Assembly (NCBI GenBank): GCA_031385545.1
Contig: JANNBN010000059.1
Location: 1 to 64,000 of the forward strand
Length of the DNA stretch: 64,000 bases
Direction: 5' to 3'
Origin: JANNBN01 sp031385545
GTDB taxonomy: Bacteria > Actinomycetota > Acidimicrobiia > Acidimicrobiales > JANYDT01
Below the pieces are notes generated by a model, which was not told the origin of the DNA, ran no database searches, and saw only the letters and a list, made by a program, of their open reading frames with translations. Both the position numbers and the translations under genes were made by a program. Below are positions 1 through 7,433 of this stretch, piece by piece (position 1 is the stretch's first letter; every line of letters begins with the position of its first letter).

Positions 1-1
1 G

Positions 2-94
2 GAGCAACCCCCGCAACCGCAACCGGGGGACGGAGCCGACCGACATGTGCAGATCGCTGCCCCCCTGATCCCACAAGCGGCCCAACAGCCCTGA
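2..94 (+). CDS. Possible C-terminal tail of a gene cut by the window edge
   Basis: An open frame enters from the left edge and stops at TGA 92-94. It encodes about 30 residues, rich in Pro and Gln at first (QPPQPQPGDGADRH) and ending in a short hydrophobic stretch. It could be the end of an upstream protein or chance; no family is recognisable. A second frame is also open to about 166, so the assignment is weak. Confidence 0.25.
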   Translation, partial: EQPPQPQPGDGADRHVQIAAPLIPQAAQQP

Positions 95-166
95 CACGAT
101 TCCGTCGTATGCATTCACGCCAACATCTTCGGCAGTTCGCCGCCTCAGCACAAGTAGGCCGTTGAC

Positions 167-466
167 ATGGTCGCCGTGGTGCTGCTGTTCGGTTTCGCCG
201 TCGGCGCGTCGATCGGCTCGTTTCTTACCGTCGTGCGCTACCGCGTGCCCCGTGGCCAATCACTCTCGCAGCCCGGGTCGCACTGCGACGCCTGCCTGCG
301 CCCGCTCCGCGTGGTTGAGAACATCCCGGTGGTGTCGTGGCTCATCCAACGCGGTCGATGCCGCACCTGTGCGGCGCCGGTGCCGGCTGTCTACCCGCTC
401 ATCGAAGCCGCTGCGGGTTTGGTTGTGGCTGGGCTGGCTATGGCCGCGTACACCCTGCTGACCTGA
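167..466 (+). CDS. Standalone prepilin peptidase N-terminal (zinc-ribbon) domain protein
   Basis: This 99-aa protein matches only the N-terminal half of a type IV prepilin peptidase/methyltransferase (PilD/A24 N-terminal domain). A hydrophobic helix carries the SFLTVVRYRVPRG signature. It is followed by the cytoplasmic zinc-ribbon loop with C40-x2-C43 and C65-x2-C68, the ENIPVVSWL stretch and a second hydrophobic helix around YPLIEAAAG. Full PilD proteins are about 250-290 aa and contain the two catalytic aspartates (the second in GxGD). These are absent here because a TGA stops the frame after the second helix. It therefore cannot be a protease alone. It may be a split domain that works with a partner, or a truncated gene. 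A palindromic repeat starts 11 bp after the stop. Confidence 0.8.
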   Translation: MVAVVLLFGFAVGASIGSFLTVVRYRVPRGQSLSQPGSHCDACLRPLRVVENIPVVSWLIQRGRCRTCAAPVPAVYPLIEAAAGLVVAGLAMAAYTLLT

Positions 467-476
467 GGTCTCAAGC

Positions 477-515
477 GTGTGCACGAGATCGGTCTGGAAC
501 CGAATGTGTGCACAC
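477..515. repeat. Palindromic repeat family A, copy 1
   Basis: 39-bp element bounded by GTGTGCAC arms, with an inner TCGGT...ACCGA stem. It matches, in reverse orientation, the copies near 10627 and 11668, and resembles the copy at 4525. It lies directly 3' of the prepilin-peptidase fragment and upstream of the three-gene operon, so it could act as a transcriptional terminator, but there is no U-run. Confidence 0.75.
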
Positions 516-607
516 CCAGGCCGATGCGAAGAAAATCCACCCCGATGACACTGAGATGAACAACACTGACGTTGTTTGAAATCGAACGCCATGAGAGAGG
601 ACTAGCT

Positions 608-1312
608 TTGGATACCCGGCTTGACGAAGGAATCGGTAGCGTGGCTGGCCCAAATTTCAGCGTTCCTCCACAGCACGTGACTGGTTTGCAGACCTTGGCA
701 CGCCTTTCCGACGAATCTGCGGACAGGTTCATAGAACTGCTGCGCGCTCCGCTTTCCTCCATCAGTGAGTTTCGCCGCCAAGTCCAGGCCGTGCTGGGCG
801 GAGTCGACGGGGAAAGTGACAACGTGGGTTCGGCTCTGTTCGCGGCGTCCGGCATGGTGGAAGGTTCCGACTGGACTGATGCAGAAGTAGTCGACGCGAT
901 TGTTGCCATGGACTTGCTGTCCCTGAGCGAATCGGAGCGGTCGACTCTCCGGGCTCGGTTGTCGGCAGCCCTAGGGAGCGAGGGTCTGCAACGTCTAGCT
1001 CGAGGTGCCGGTTTGACCCAAGAGCACTCTGCGGTGTTCGCTGACGCCAGGGTTCTTACTGACCTCCGGCCGGTATTCGGCAGAACCGATCCATCGGTCA
1101 TCGGAGGATTCATCGCCACCCACACCCTCAAGCTCGAGTATCGGGACGAAGAGCGCAACGCGTTTCGGTGCCTGTTCGTTAGTCTTGATGAGGAAGACCT
1201 TGGCAGATTGCGTCTAGCAATAGATCGCGCGATGGTTAAAGCAGACTCACTACGCCAATTTGTGGAACGGTCAGACTCGACCATGTTGGTGTTCATCGAC
1301 GAGGGAGCATGA
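608..1312 (+). CDS. Uncharacterised protein, first gene of a three-gene operon
   Basis: About 234 aa, soluble, with no signal peptide or membrane segment. The TTG at 608 is preferred because AGAGAGGA sits 6 nt upstream; a TTG at 572 in the same frame is an alternative. The N-terminal two thirds look helical (SDESADRFIELLRAP, DAEVVDAIVAMDLLSLSESE). The C-terminal part has a compact conserved-looking block: LTDLRPVFG, a HTLKLEYRD strand, then SLDEEDLGRLRLAIDRAMVKA. From memory, similar 'TDLRPVF...HTLKL.Y...D..DL..L...I.RA..K' proteins occur next to genes like the next two, but none has a known function. The stop overlaps the next start (ATGA), so the genes are probably translationally coupled. 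Confidence 0.75.
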   Translation: MDTRLDEGIGSVAGPNFSVPPQHVTGLQTLARLSDESADRFIELLRAPLSSISEFRRQVQAVLGGVDGESDNVGSALFAASGMVEGSDWTDAEVVDAIVAMDLLSLSESERSTLRARLSAALGSEGLQRLARGAGLTQEHSAVFADARVLTDLRPVFGRTDPSVIGGFIATHTLKLEYRDEERNAFRCLFVSLDEEDLGRLRLAIDRAMVKADSLRQFVERSDSTMLVFIDEGA

Positions 1313-1758
1313 TGTCGCTTTTGGAGGCAACGACGGCGTGGATACCTGCCGAGGCTTCGCAAGGTCGGGAAGTCCGTGCCTTCCGGGCCGGTTTCGATGG
1401 AGTCACCAACTGGCAGGTAAAACGTCCGCATCGTCCCAGCAGCCGCGAGAAGGGAGATCCAGATCAGGTCGCGCTGTCCGCCATCTTTGCAATTTTCAAA
1501 AACCGATGGATCACCGAAACGGCCACCAGTTCTGACCTCGACGAAGTGCTTGACAATCGTTTCTATGGGTGGATCGTGGGCCAGGGCCCGCAAATGGTGC
1601 CGCTCATTTTGCAGGACTTGGTGCAGCATGGGACCGAGCTTTGGCACGAGGCTCTCTTCAAATTGACCGGGGTCGATCTTGATGCTGGCGGCAAGTCAAC
1701 TGCAGAACAAAGCCTAGCGTGGGTGCGTTGGGGACAAGATCAAGGGCTCATTGACTGA
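1309..1758 (+). CDS. Uncharacterised protein, second gene of the operon
   Basis: 149 aa, starting at ATG 1309 in a 4-bp overlap with the preceding gene (a second ATG is at 1312). The C-terminal half holds the recognisable pattern: FYGWIVGQGPQMVPLIL, then LWHEALFKLTGVD, then SLAWVRWGQDQGL. I remember this 'G..VVPLIL.EL...W.WAL..ITG......W..WG...G' pattern from widespread small bacterial proteins of unknown function, here in a divergent form. The protein is soluble and helical and has no catalytic signature I can name. It is separated from the next gene by only 5 bp. Confidence 0.75.
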   Translation: MMSLLEATTAWIPAEASQGREVRAFRAGFDGVTNWQVKRPHRPSSREKGDPDQVALSAIFAIFKNRWITETATSSDLDEVLDNRFYGWIVGQGPQMVPLILQDLVQHGTELWHEALFKLTGVDLDAGGKSTAEQSLAWVRWGQDQGLID

Positions 1759-1763
1759 TTCCA

Positions 1764-2192
1764 GTGAAGCACTTGGTCCAAAACTTTCCTGACCTGCGGC
1801 CGTCCAACTCTCACGTGACGAGCGAAGAAACGCCTGCATACAATTGCATTGCGTGGGCAGCAGGCGATGTGCTCCGGTGGTGGTGGCCCACGACTCGTTC
1901 ACCGGCCTATTGGCCTGCCGGTTGTGCCCTCCTGCCGTCAACGGATAGTTTTGTCGCAGCTTTCGAGACTTTGGGTTTTGGACTTTGTTCCAATGGCAAT
2001 CACGATCCGAGTTTGGAAAAGATCGTGTTCTATGTTGGCTACGACGGTAACGTTACTCACGCAGCCCGGCAACTTCCGGATGGCGAATGGACAAGCAAGT
2101 TGGGGCGTTTGGAGGACATCAGACACGTCACTCCCGACGTGTTGCGGCGGCCCTATGGAATTCCACTCGTCTATATGGCCCGTTCCGTGTGA
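1764..2192 (+). CDS. DUF7689-like protein with Cys/His motif
   Basis: 142 aa from GTG 1764. It carries the hallmarks I associate with the DUF7689 family: YNCIAWAAGD near residue 30, a Trp/Pro-rich stretch (RWWWPTTRSPAYWP), EKIVFYVGYDG, THAARQLPDGEWTSKLG and a C-terminal DIRHVTPDVL. The Cys of NCIAWA and the His of THAARQL are spaced as in papain-like/NlpC-type folds, so a cysteine-hydrolase activity is conceivable but is only inferred. It is the last gene of the operon. Base composition of this operon looks less GC-rich than the neighbouring glycogen genes, which suits an accessory module. Confidence 0.75.
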   Translation: MKHLVQNFPDLRPSNSHVTSEETPAYNCIAWAAGDVLRWWWPTTRSPAYWPAGCALLPSTDSFVAAFETLGFGLCSNGNHDPSLEKIVFYVGYDGNVTHAARQLPDGEWTSKLGRLEDIRHVTPDVLRRPYGIPLVYMARSV

Positions 2193-2377
2193 AGGCGGAG
2201 CTTCTAGCGGCGATCTCCTTGCTGATCCTCGGAACGAGCCTTTAGGCCCGAATCCGTGCTCAACTTGCCGAGCGGACAACGTGAGGATTCTCGCTCTACG
2301 TGGTGAATCTTTCTATCTCTGAACCACCTGTTCAGTGTTAGAAACCTCGTGACACCCACGGCGAAACGAGACCCGAC

Positions 2378-4516
2378 ATGATCCTGCAGGCACAGCTCAA
2401 CCGGTTCACGGGAACAGTCGTGTCGCTGGCGCTCGGATCGGCAGTCATCGGCGGCGCAATGGTGCTTGCGCCACGTGGTGCCTCGGCAGTCGAACAGCAG
2501 ATCGTGGTCACCCAGACCAGCCCGGTCTTCGCCCGCGGCATCATGACGCGCAACTACCGGATCACAAACCCTGCAGGCCAACCGTTGCAGGGTGTCGCAC
2601 TCTTCGGCAGCGGCGGGCCACTTGGCAACGGGGGGTCGCCGTTCTGTGGGGCTCAACCGTCCGACGCCAACGGCAACACGGCCTACTTCACCTCGCCCGG
2701 CCGGACTTGTAGCTTCACCACAGCCTTCACCGGCACGTATTCACCGTTCACTGGTCCCGGCCCCAACAGCGTGGCGTGGCCAATTGCGCTGCGCGCCGAT
2801 GCTCCGATTCAGCTCACCATCACGCCTGGCACATCGGCCAACCCAGTGTTTGCCACGGCCTTCGGCGATGCGGTGGTGACAGCAAGAACTGACATCGTCA
2901 CCTACGGATCGCCGACCAACACATCGTATGGACTGCGTGCCGAGTTCTTCGTGCAGTCATCGCAGGCCGATATTTCGCTGTCGGTCGAGGTCAATCCGCC
3001 CGGGTTCGACGCCGAAGTGGATTACCAAGACGCCTCGGGTGCTGTGGTCGGCGCCGCGCACTGCGTTGGCCTGCCGTGTGTCAACTCACCGTTCGCCGCG
3101 CCTGCAGGCGCAACCAAACTGGTGATCCTGCTCAAGGCCGCCGGACCCTTCACCATTACTGGAGGAGTGGTCGACTGGTGGGGTTCATCGGTCAGACCGG
3201 TCTTCAGTGGCCCGCCCCAGTTGCCAGCTGCTACGACCACAAGCACCACAACAACATCGCTTCCGCCGACAACAGTTCCTTCCACCACCTCCACGCTGCC
3301 CGGCGCAATCGACGTGTCGAACCAGTTCTTCAGTGGCGACGTGGTGCGAAGTGGTGGCAACACCTACAACGCGCCACTTGGCCTGTTCTACGTGGTGGTA
3401 CCGACTGCGCCGAATCGTACGTACGCTGACTTTCTGATCAGCTGCGAGGGGCAGCCAACCGTAACGGTGGTCAACCTGTCCGCCATCCCCGGCGGCAACC
3501 AGGCTTGCGGTGCGGCAACGGTAGGCATACATACGATAACCGTCACCGACAAGCTGGGCCAGTACCCGGCCCGGACTGTTCGCTGGGTGAGCGCCGCAGG
3601 GCTGATGCCGGTACCAGCGATCGCAGGACGGCCGGTAGTGCTGAATGCGCCGGGTGCCGCAACGTTCGTGTTCCTGAACGGCCAGCCGTGTTTTGGCGCC
3701 ACGTGCACCATCTCGGGCACCAACGTTGTGTACAACCCCGGGGTCGATCAGCTGTTCAACCTCACCTATCAACTGGGCGATGCTGCAGGCGGAACCACAT
3801 ATCGGCTCGATGTACAGCCCTCCACCACGACGCTGCCCACCTCAACCGTCCCTCCCACCACTGTTCCAATCGGATCCATCCGTATCGTCGCTGCGTCAAC
3901 AGCGGTGGTGGGGCAGCCATTCACCGTGGTGGTCTCGGGCGCAACTCCGGGTTCGGGGCGTATCGATCTCAGCATCGGCGGCGGGTCGGTCGGCAGTCAG
4001 TACGTCGATGCCACTGGCTCGACAACCTTCACGGTTGCCGCCTGGGTGCTGGGGAGCACCACCGTCTTGGCGGACTGGGTGACCTACGTCAATGGGGTTG
4101 CGCAATCCACCAAAGCAACGGTTGCGTTGTTGGTCGCATCCAGCGGGCCAGCCACGACTGCTCCGCCGACCACTGCTCCGCCGACCACTGCACCGCCAAC
4201 CACTGCACCGCCAACCACTGCTCCGCCGACCACTGCTCCGCCGACGGCCGGCCTGAAGATTGCAGCCCCGAGCTCGGTGCGTATCGGCAGCACCTTCACG
4301 GTCCGAGTAACCGGTGCCAACCCACCCACCGGGCGGGTCGACATCCGCATCGGGTCCCAGACGGCCGGCAGTTTCCTGGTTGACGGCACCGGCTCGATCA
4401 CGGCCAACGTCGCTGCCTGGACGTTTGCGACCTCGATCACCGCTGACTGGGTGCGCTACGAGAACGGTCTGGCCATCTCCGTGTCCGTCACCGTTCCGTT
4501 GGTCGTCAGCAAATAG
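2378..4516 (+). CDS. Large secreted Thr/Pro-rich protein with Ig-like repeats
   Basis: 712 aa. The N-terminus is a signal peptide: a hydrophobic run (VVSLALGSAVIGGAMVLA) and a likely cleavage site after ASA near residue 36. The exported part starts with a beta-rich domain containing paired cysteines, followed by a Thr/Ser/Pro linker (residues about 287-310) and further beta-rich domains. Two homologous Ig-like domains close the protein. They share the pattern 'I.IA..S....G..FTV.V.GA.P..GR.D..IG...' and 'ADWV.Y.NG.A'. Between these two lies a (TTAPP)n linker encoded by a DNA tandem repeat. There is no LPXTG or membrane anchor, so it is probably released or loosely cell-wall bound. The function is unknown; adhesion or an envelope structural role is a guess. 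The gene ends facing glgP, with a palindromic repeat between them. Confidence 0.8.
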   Translation: MILQAQLNRFTGTVVSLALGSAVIGGAMVLAPRGASAVEQQIVVTQTSPVFARGIMTRNYRITNPAGQPLQGVALFGSGGPLGNGGSPFCGAQPSDANGNTAYFTSPGRTCSFTTAFTGTYSPFTGPGPNSVAWPIALRADAPIQLTITPGTSANPVFATAFGDAVVTARTDIVTYGSPTNTSYGLRAEFFVQSSQADISLSVEVNPPGFDAEVDYQDASGAVVGAAHCVGLPCVNSPFAAPAGATKLVILLKAAGPFTITGGVVDWWGSSVRPVFSGPPQLPAATTTSTTTTSLPPTTVPSTTSTLPGAIDVSNQFFSGDVVRSGGNTYNAPLGLFYVVVPTAPNRTYADFLISCEGQPTVTVVNLSAIPGGNQACGAATVGIHTITVTDKLGQYPARTVRWVSAAGLMPVPAIAGRPVVLNAPGAATFVFLNGQPCFGATCTISGTNVVYNPGVDQLFNLTYQLGDAAGGTTYRLDVQPSTTTLPTSTVPPTTVPIGSIRIVAASTAVVGQPFTVVVSGATPGSGRIDLSIGGGSVGSQYVDATGSTTFTVAAWVLGSTTVLADWVTYVNGVAQSTKATVALLVASSGPATTAPPTTAPPTTAPPTTAPPTTAPPTTAPPTAGLKIAAPSSVRIGSTFTVRVTGANPPTGRVDIRIGSQTAGSFLVDGTGSITANVAAWTFATSITADWVRYENGLAISVSVTVPLVVSK
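4156..4245 (+). repeat. 15-bp tandem repeat coding for TTAPP linker
   Basis: About six copies of a 15-bp unit (CCGACCACTGCTCCG and near variants with GCACCGCCAA) lie inside the secreted-protein gene. Unit-length changes would keep the frame and only alter linker length, so copy number may vary between strains. Confidence 0.85.
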
Positions 4517-4524
4517 AACTCAGC

Positions 4525-4563
4525 GTGTGCACGAACTCGGTTCCAGACCGAGTGTGTGCACAC
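4525..4563. repeat. Palindromic repeat family A, copy 2
   Basis: 39 bp with perfect outer arms GTGTGCAC and an inner TCGGT-tccag-ACCGA hairpin. It sits in the 77-bp space between two convergent genes (the secreted protein and glgP), where a bidirectional terminator would be expected. Confidence 0.8.
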
Positions 4564-4593
4564 CGTCCTCAGGCACCGTCCTGGCAGCGGCGG

Positions 4594-7155
4594 CTACGCC
4601 GTGGTGTGCACGCCAACCTCGGCCCAGCTGGACAGCGCAGGGTGGGTTGGTACTACGCGCACCGTGTAGCCGTTGCGGCCAGCTTGGGTGGGCACAAACG
4701 TTGCCGACCAGCTACCGGCAGTCCCCTGCGTCATCGGCACAACGGTGGGGTTGTCGATCTCGTCGTTCAGCCCAACTGGCCCGTGCACGAACTGCACCTG
4801 CACATCGGCTGGCGACAACGACCCGAGTGACACCGATGCAATCGCCTGGCGTTGTTCGCTGGCATCGCCTGTCTCGCCGCCAGAGACGGTGACCGCCGAG
4901 ACGGTGACGCCGCCCCAGTTGTCACGTACCCGCTGCTTCCACGCGAACAGTTCTCGTGCCGGTGCAAGCGAACCATCGGCACCGGCAACCGCAGCAGCAC
5001 GCACCGCAGCAGGCTCGTAGAACCCGGTGGTGTAGTCCTTCACCATGCGACTTGCGCTCACGTCGTGGCCAAGGGTGGCGAGCGACGTTTTCACCCGGTA
5101 GATCCAGCGCCGCGGCATCGACGAATCGGGCCGGTCGTAGAACAACGGCACCACCTCGCGCTCCAACAGGTCGAACAGCGCGTTGGCCTCGATGCGGTCA
5201 CGCGCGGCCGAGTCGTGCTCGGACTCCGCCGATGGGATGACCCACCCGTTGGCCGGCTGGCCGTTGCTGCCGGACTGATACAGCTCGTCCCACCACCCGT
5301 CGGAGATGGACAGGTTCAGCGAGCCGTTGAGCGTCGCCTTCTCACCCGATGTGCCGCACGCTTCCAACGGGCGGATGGGGTTGTTCAGCCAGACGTCGCA
5401 GCCTTGGTACATCATGCGCGCAACGCCAATGTCGTAGTCCTCGATGAACGCAACCCGGTGGCGGATGTCTTGGTTCAGCGACGCATTGATGATGGTGCGC
5501 ATGATTTCTTTGCCCGGCGAATCTGCTGGGTGGGCCTTGCCTGCAAAGACGAACTGCACCGGCCGGTCGGCGTTCAGCAGCAGACGACGAAGCCGGTCGG
5601 GGTCTGACAGCAGAAGGTTTGCGCGCTTATAAGTAGCAAAACGGCGGGCGAACCCGATGGTCAGCACACTTGGATCAAGCGCACGGTCCGTCCAGCTGAC
5701 ATCGCCGTCGCCTCGGGCCTCGAAACTGCGGCGCAGCTCGTTGCGGATGAACGACACCATGCGCGCCCGGTTGTCTTCCTTGACCTTCCACAGTGTGGCG
5801 TCGGGGCAGTCAAAGATGCGTGCCCAGCGTTCCAGCGAGGCCTCGGGCCACTCGGGCAGCACATAGCGCTCGAACAGCTCACCCATGGACAACGCTGTCC
5901 ACGTGCGTGCGTGCACGCCGTTGGTGACCGCGCGGATTGGCACCTCTTCCTGCGGCACGCCTGGCCACAGGTTGGAGAACATCGAGCGGCTCACGTCGCC
6001 ATGCAGCTTGGACACGCCGTTGGCCTGGCCGGCCAGGCGCAGCCCCATCACAGCCATGTTGAACGGCGCATCGGCACCGTCGCCTGGCTCGTGGCCCAGG
6101 TCCATGAAGCGGTCGAACGTGACGCCGACCTCTTCGGCCCAGCGGGCGAAGTACTTCTCCATCAGCGGCCGTGGGAACCGGTCGATGCCGGCAGGCACCG
6201 GGGTGTGGGTGGTGAACAGCGTGCCGGCGCGAGTCGCCTCGATGGCCTCGTCGAACGACAGGCCCTGCTGCGTCACGAACTGGCGGATGCGCTCGAGACC
6301 GAGGAAGCCTGCGTGACCTTCGTTGGTGTGGAACACCTGCAGTGGCACACCGATGGTTTGCAGTGCGCGCACGCCACCGATGCCGAGCAGGATCTCTTGG
6401 CGGATGCGATGCTCTTCACCGCCGCCGTAAAGACGGTCCGTCACGGCACGGCCGTCCGGGTCGTTGTCGTCTATGTCGGTGTCCATCAGGTACAGCGAGA
6501 TACGGCCGACCAGGGCGCGCCAGATCCGTGCGGTGACGATGGACCCTGACAGGTCGATGGTGATGCGTGCCTGCTCGCTACCCGGCGCTGCACCTTTCGG
6601 AACAGCTGGCGCCATTGCCATGAACGCAGGGTCCAAGACGGGGTACTGCTCGATCTGCAGGCCTTCGGAGTTGAACCGCTGGCGGAAGTAACCCTGGCGG
6701 TAGAACAGGCCGACACCGGTGAGCGGGATGTTGAGGCCGCTTGCTGCCTTGAGGTGGTCGCCTGCCAGCACGCCGAGGCCGCCCGAGTACTGGGGGAGTG
6801 CTTCGGAGATGCCGAACTCGGGCGAGAAGTACGCCACGCTGCTGAGCGGGCTGGCACCCTTCAGCTGCTGCCAACCGGGCGAGTCCAGGTAGCGGGTGAG
6901 GTCGTCGTGCGTCTCGTCGAGGAACGCCATGAAGTTGGGATCGGCCTGCAACTCGGCAAGGCGGGTGGCCGGCACGGCTGCGAGCATCGCCACCGGGTCG
7001 TGGTCGCTTGCTTCCCAACGCTCGGGATCGACCCAGCGAAACAGCCGCCGGGTGCGGTCGTCCCACGACCAGCGGAGGTTGGTGGCGATGGTCTGGAGCT
7101 TGCCGAGGTTCTCTGGCAGATGGGTCCGGACAGTGAACGAGCGGTGCGCCTTCAT
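4594..7155 (-). CDS. glgP: Alpha-glucan (glycogen/maltodextrin) phosphorylase
   Basis: 853 aa, GT35 family. It releases glucose 1-phosphate from alpha-1,4-glucans using pyridoxal phosphate, in the cytoplasm. The first ~110 residues are the DUF3417-type N-terminal domain (LPENLGKLQTIATNLRWSW) that marks the short GlgP type. It then has EFGISEALPQYSGGLGVLAG, AVTNGVHARTW, and the cofactor-lysine region EACGTSGEKATLNGSLNLSI, where the Lys of GEKATLNG is the expected PLP lysine. The ATG has no ribosome site but a TAAACT box 6 nt upstream, suggesting a leaderless mRNA. It is divergent from glgB, so breakdown and branching of glycogen share a 278-bp control region. Nothing looks degraded. Confidence 0.95.
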   Translation of the reverse strand: MKAHRSFTVRTHLPENLGKLQTIATNLRWSWDDRTRRLFRWVDPERWEASDHDPVAMLAAVPATRLAELQADPNFMAFLDETHDDLTRYLDSPGWQQLKGASPLSSVAYFSPEFGISEALPQYSGGLGVLAGDHLKAASGLNIPLTGVGLFYRQGYFRQRFNSEGLQIEQYPVLDPAFMAMAPAVPKGAAPGSEQARITIDLSGSIVTARIWRALVGRISLYLMDTDIDDNDPDGRAVTDRLYGGGEEHRIRQEILLGIGGVRALQTIGVPLQVFHTNEGHAGFLGLERIRQFVTQQGLSFDEAIEATRAGTLFTTHTPVPAGIDRFPRPLMEKYFARWAEEVGVTFDRFMDLGHEPGDGADAPFNMAVMGLRLAGQANGVSKLHGDVSRSMFSNLWPGVPQEEVPIRAVTNGVHARTWTALSMGELFERYVLPEWPEASLERWARIFDCPDATLWKVKEDNRARMVSFIRNELRRSFEARGDGDVSWTDRALDPSVLTIGFARRFATYKRANLLLSDPDRLRRLLLNADRPVQFVFAGKAHPADSPGKEIMRTIINASLNQDIRHRVAFIEDYDIGVARMMYQGCDVWLNNPIRPLEACGTSGEKATLNGSLNLSISDGWWDELYQSGSNGQPANGWVIPSAESEHDSAARDRIEANALFDLLEREVVPLFYDRPDSSMPRRWIYRVKTSLATLGHDVSASRMVKDYTTGFYEPAAVRAAAVAGADGSLAPARELFAWKQRVRDNWGGVTVSAVTVSGGETGDASEQRQAIASVSLGSLSPADVQVQFVHGPVGLNDEIDNPTVVPMTQGTAGSWSATFVPTQAGRNGYTVRVVPTHPALSSWAEVGVHTTA

Positions 7156-7161
7156 CCCGAC

Positions 7162-7167
7162 AGTTTA
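7162..7167 (-). promoter_or_regulatory. Candidate -10 box of glgP
   Basis: TAAACT on the minus strand ends 6 nt before the glgP ATG, which would give a leaderless transcript. The LacI-type operator lies where the -35 region should be. Confidence 0.5.
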
Positions 7168-7186
7168 CCCCCCGGCGCAACCCCCC

Positions 7187-7200
7187 TGTAAGCGCTTACA
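7187..7200. promoter_or_regulatory. Perfect LacI/CcpA-type operator upstream of glgP
   Basis: TGTAAGCGCTTACA is a perfect 14-bp palindrome with the central CG typical of LacI/GalR-family operators, and it satisfies the cre consensus TGWAANCGNTNWCA. It is about 32 bp upstream of the glgP start and overlaps the likely -35 region. Repression of glgP by a sugar-responsive LacI-family regulator is the simplest reading. No such regulator is in this window. Confidence 0.75.
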
Positions 7201-7304
7201 GCAAACAACGTGAGTTCGGCCACGCAGTGCGTTCGCTCCGTCCCCATGCCCGTCGCCATGCCGTCGCCTGCCCGGTGTCCGGACGTCGCCTGCGACCGTG
7301 GCGA

Positions 7305-7354
7305 TGTTGGATAGTGGAATAGTTTCCAACAAAATGTTGGAAATGTATCCAACA
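7305..7354. promoter_or_regulatory. Cluster of four TGTTGGA half-sites upstream of glgB
   Basis: Four related half-sites alternate in orientation: TGTTGGATA (7305-7313), TTTCCAACA (7323-7331), TGTTGGAAA (7335-7343) and TATCCAACA (7346-7354). The middle pair forms a perfect inverted repeat with a 3-bp centre. The right pair forms TGTTGGA-N6-TCCAACA. This AT-richer island is about 70 bp upstream of the glgB -10 box, so it suits an activator or a cooperative repressor. I do not recognise the regulator. Confidence 0.65.
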
Positions 7355-7421
7355 CGGTGGCCGAGTTTGGTGTCTTTGCAGTCGATTTCATTCTGACCCG
7401 GACAGGTCGGGCTGGCACTCC

Positions 7422-7427
7422 TAGACT
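7422..7427 (+). promoter_or_regulatory. Candidate -10 box of glgB
   Basis: TAGACT ends 6 nt before the GTG start of glgB, the spacing expected for a leaderless mRNA. Confidence 0.5.
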
Positions 7428-7433
7428 GCGGCG

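Noticed and set aside
391..1647. 418-codon open frame on the minus strand
   Set aside because: It lies opposite the operon at 608-1758, is rich in Arg/Ser as a shadow frame would be, and shows no family motifs.
4156..4245. CRISPR-like array
   Set aside because: Units are contiguous 15-bp codons for TTAPP without spacers.
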